DNA of 7,713 bases, from positions 1-7,713 of the forward strand of contig JAWUVZ010000083.1 of the NCBI GenBank assembly GCA_034112105.1. Reading direction: 5' to 3'. The notes under the pieces are model-generated. The model was not told the origin of the DNA. It saw only the letters and a list, made by a program, of their open reading frames with translations, and made no database searches. This document shows positions 6,408-7,713 of the stretch, piece by piece. The translations under genes and the position numbers were made by a program. The stretch comes from Glaciecola sp034112105 (GTDB lineage: Bacteria > Pseudomonadota > Gammaproteobacteria > Enterobacterales > Alteromonadaceae). Every line of letters begins with the position of its first letter. The first letter of the stretch is position 1.

Positions 6408-7085
6408 ATGGGAATTAAAGATTGGCCACAAGGAGAAGGACCGCGAGAAAAATTATTGCTCAAAGGTGCAGGGCATCTTTCGGATGCAGAATTGCTTGCG
6501 GTGATATTACGTAATGGTCTGGCAGGGCAAAATGCGGTCGATTTAGCCCGAAACATGATTAATCAGTTTGGTGGTTTGCGCAGTTTACTGAGTGCACCTA
6601 AAAGCCAAGTATGTAAATTAGCCGGTGTTGGGCCGGTAAAATATGCTCAATTACAGGCTGCAGCGGAAATTTCTAAGCGAATTGCCCATGAAAATCTACA
6701 AAGAGGGCAAATTTTGACAAATCCTGATTTAACTCGGGACTATTTAATGAGACAATTGGCAGACCGATCCTATGAAGTGTTCGCCTTACTATTGTTGGAT
6801 ACCCAACATAGAGTCATTCAATTTGTAGAATTATTTCGTGGCACCATCGATTCTGCTTCTGTTTATCCTCGCGAGGTTGTAAGCCTTGTTTTGGAGAAAA
6901 AAGCGGCAGCGGTAATCGTGTGTCACAATCACCCGTCTGGCATTGCAGAGCCAAGTCAGGCTGATCGGCGAATAACTGAGCGAATAAAAAATGCATTGGC
7001 AACCATAGATGTTTCTTTGTTAGATCATATGGTTGTAGGTGATCAGGAGATAGTCTCCTTTGCCGAGCGTGGGTGGATTGTATAA
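6408..7085 (+). CDS. radC: RadC family JAB/MPN-domain protein (formerly annotated as DNA repair protein RadC)
   Basis: 225 aa, close to the 222 aa of E. coli RadC. The N-terminal part (about 1-100) has the family opening IKDWPQGEGPREKLL and a helix-hairpin-helix-like stretch LAGVGPVKYAQLQA (71-84). The C-terminal part is a JAB1/MPN+ metalloprotease-like domain: Glu141 in ELFRGT, then the metal-binding JAMM motif HNHPSG(x)AEPSQAD with His173, His175 and Asp186. All putative zinc ligands are present. The biochemical role is unsettled: the E. coli radC102 repair phenotype was later assigned to recG, and RadC proteins are often linked to mobile DNA. The ATG at 6408 has AAGGGA (6397-6402) at a 5-nt spacing. 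It is divergent from coaBC, and no terminator separates it from rpmB, so readthrough is possible. Confidence 0.96.
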   Translation: MGIKDWPQGEGPREKLLLKGAGHLSDAELLAVILRNGLAGQNAVDLARNMINQFGGLRSLLSAPKSQVCKLAGVGPVKYAQLQAAAEISKRIAHENLQRGQILTNPDLTRDYLMRQLADRSYEVFALLLLDTQHRVIQFVELFRGTIDSASVYPREVVSLVLEKKAAAVIVCHNHPSGIAEPSQADRRITERIKNALATIDVSLLDHMVVGDQEIVSFAERGWIV

Positions 7086-7092
7086 ACACTGC

Positions 7093-7128
7093 TTGATCTT
7101 CTATGGTCAATCGTGTATAAAATGCGCC
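7093..7128 (+). promoter_or_regulatory. rpmBG promoter with GC-rich discriminator
   Basis: TTGATC (7093-7098), a 17-base spacer, then TATAAA (7116-7121). The discriminator that follows, ATGCGCC (7122-7128), is GC-rich, the feature that makes stable-RNA and ribosomal-protein promoters sensitive to ppGpp/DksA in E. coli. The predicted start is near 7128, giving a leader of about 80 nt before rpmB. The promoter begins eight bases after the radC stop codon. Confidence 0.75.
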
Positions 7129-7134
7129 CTCTTT

Positions 7135-7163
7135 GTGCCTCGGGCGACGGCCATACGAGGCAC
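7135..7163 (+). promoter_or_regulatory. Stem-loop in the rpmB 5' leader
   Basis: GTGCCTCG (7135-7142) is perfectly complementary to CGAGGCAC (7156-7163). Inside, GGC (7143-7145) pairs with GCC (7150-7152) around a GACG tetraloop, leaving a 3-nt ATA bulge on the 3' side. No T run follows, so it is not a terminator. It lies just inside the predicted rpmBG transcript and could stabilise the mRNA or bind a regulator; neither is shown. Confidence 0.65.
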
Positions 7164-7164
7164 A

Positions 7165-7182
7165 TTAATGCTCGAGCGTTAA
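7165..7182 (+). promoter_or_regulatory. Second palindromic stem-loop in the rpmB leader
   Basis: TTAATGCTCGAGCGTTAA is a near-perfect palindrome: 16 of 18 positions are symmetric and the remaining pair forms a U-G wobble in RNA. It can fold as a 7-bp stem with a UCGA loop, one base after the first leader stem-loop and 12 bases before the Shine-Dalgarno sequence. Confidence 0.5.
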
Positions 7183-7206
7183 AAATTTGTTTTGGAGAAG
7201 ATTGAC

Positions 7207-7443
7207 ATGTCAAGAGTATGCCAAGTAACTGGCAAGAAGCCAATGGTTGGTAACAACCGTTCGCACGCAAAAAATTCGACTCGTCGTCGTTTTTTACCTA
7301 ACCTACAAAACCACCGTTTTTGGTTAGAAGAAGAAAAGCGTTTCGTGCAATTACGTGTATCTACTAAAGGTATCCGTATTATCGACAAGAAAGGTATTGA
7401 AGTGATTGTTAAAGAACTTCGTGCCCGTGGCGAGAAGGTATAA
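7207..7443 (+). CDS. rpmB: 50S ribosomal protein bL28
   Basis: 78 aa, the same length as E. coli L28. MSRVCQVTGKKPMVGNNRSH at the N-terminus, RRRFLPNLQNHRFW in the middle and IDKKGIEVIVKELRARGEK at the end are family signatures. It is a small basic protein of the large subunit. It has one cysteine (Cys5) and no CxxC pair, so it is the zinc-free form. The start at 7207 is fixed by homology and by GGAGAAG at 7194-7200 (6-nt spacing); the frame continues upstream to a TTG but without family similarity. First gene of the rpmB-rpmG operon, with its own promoter and a structured leader. Confidence 0.99.
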   Translation: MSRVCQVTGKKPMVGNNRSHAKNSTRRRFLPNLQNHRFWLEEEKRFVQLRVSTKGIRIIDKKGIEVIVKELRARGEKV

Positions 7444-7449
7444 TAGAAA

Positions 7450-7623
7450 ATGGCTAAATCTAAAGGTAATCGTGAGAAGATCAAGCTAGTATCTAGCGCT
7501 AAAACTGGTCATTTCTACACGACTGAAAAAAACAAGCGTAACATGCCTGAAAAAATGGAAATCAAGAAATTTGATCCAGTCATTCGTCAGCACGTTATGT
7601 ACAAAGAAGCTAAAATCAAGTAA
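7450..7623 (+). CDS. rpmG: 50S ribosomal protein bL33
   Basis: 57 aa; E. coli L33 has 55. The sequence carries [18 protein letters not shown] near the N-terminus and [19 protein letters not shown] at the C-terminus, almost the E. coli pattern, with two extra residues near the N-terminus (MAKSKGN). There is no cysteine at all, so it is the zinc-independent form of L33. It begins six bases after the rpmB stop codon with no strong Shine-Dalgarno sequence, so translation is probably coupled to rpmB. A strong terminator follows 16 bases after the stop. Part of the large ribosomal subunit near the E site. Confidence 0.99.
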
Positions 7624-7639
7624 TTGATTTTTGATTCTT

Positions 7640-7668
7640 AAAAAAGCCCCTTAATTGGGGCTTTTTTT
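7640..7668 (+). terminator. Rho-independent terminator of the rpmBG operon
   Basis: AAGCCCC pairs with GGGGCTT around a TTAATT loop (7651-7656), followed by a run of seven T (7662-7668). The matching A run before the stem extends the helix and lets it work on the minus strand too. Confidence 0.95.
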
Positions 7669-7681
7669 ATGCCTGTTTGAA

Positions 7682-7697
7682 AATAGTCTATACTGAA
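7682..7697 (+). promoter_or_regulatory. Possible promoter -10 region for a gene beyond the right edge
   Basis: TATACT (7691-7696) after the rpmBG terminator matches five of six -10 bases. A weak -35 (TTTATG) lies about 17 bases upstream, partly in the terminator T run. The window ends 17 bases later, so neither the start codon nor the gene can be seen. Confidence 0.3.
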
Positions 7698-7713
7698 TCG
7701 AACAATAATCAGC

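Noticed and set aside
6284..6556. Minus-strand 90-aa open frame overlapping the radC start
   Set aside because: It is antisense to conserved radC coding sequence and its leader, with no family resemblance; best explained as a shadow frame.
6408..7085. radC as part of a mobile island or anti-phage module
   Set aside because: RadC homologues do occur on mobile elements, but this copy has the chromosomal family length and its usual housekeeping neighbours coaBC and rpmBG.
7686..7713. ARG-box-like operator for a downstream arginine gene
   Set aside because: There is a TGAAT half-site after TATACT, but the second half does not match and the window ends before any gene can be identified.

Overview
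The window looks like chromosomal DNA from a Shewanella-type marine gammaproteobacterium (Alteromonadales). The housekeeping proteins are close in length and motif content to their E. coli counterparts. The base composition is moderately AT-rich, and the divergent arrangement coaBC-dut-slmA / radC / rpmB-rpmG is a familiar gammaproteobacterial neighbourhood. The genus is an inference from gene content and from the style of the intergenic repeat; no 16S or other marker is present.

Layout, left to right. Positions 1-1227 (minus) hold the N-terminal 409 codons of a secreted S9-family (prolyl-oligopeptidase-type) peptidase whose catalytic domain lies beyond the left edge. Positions 1504-3483 (minus) hold a complete paralogue (659 aa) with signal peptide, beta-propeller and an intact Ser-Asp-His triad. 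The two are a tandem duplication, separated by a triple octamer repeat, an intrinsic terminator and a candidate promoter, so they probably form separate transcription units. Next come slmA (3625-4218), dut (4254-4712) and coaBC (4709-5902), all on the minus strand and read in the order coaBC, dut, slmA. They cover CoA synthesis, dUTP hydrolysis and nucleoid occlusion. coaBC and dut overlap by ATGA.

The 505-bp divergent gap between coaBC and radC is half filled by a 264-bp non-coding, MITE-like element (6005-6268). It has about 31-bp terminal inverted repeats, two internal hairpin domains and a possible TAA target duplication. Its right end makes an extended -10-like motif facing radC.

On the plus strand, radC (6408-7085) is followed by the ribosomal protein operon rpmB-rpmG (7207-7443, 7450-7623). 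This operon has a good sigma-70 promoter with a GC-rich discriminator, a structured 5' leader and a strong intrinsic terminator. The last 45 bases may carry a promoter for the next gene.

Most of the window is well-known housekeeping DNA. The parts that deserve attention are the intergenic element, the tandem secreted peptidases and the rpmB leader. I see no evidence for a new multi-gene system.
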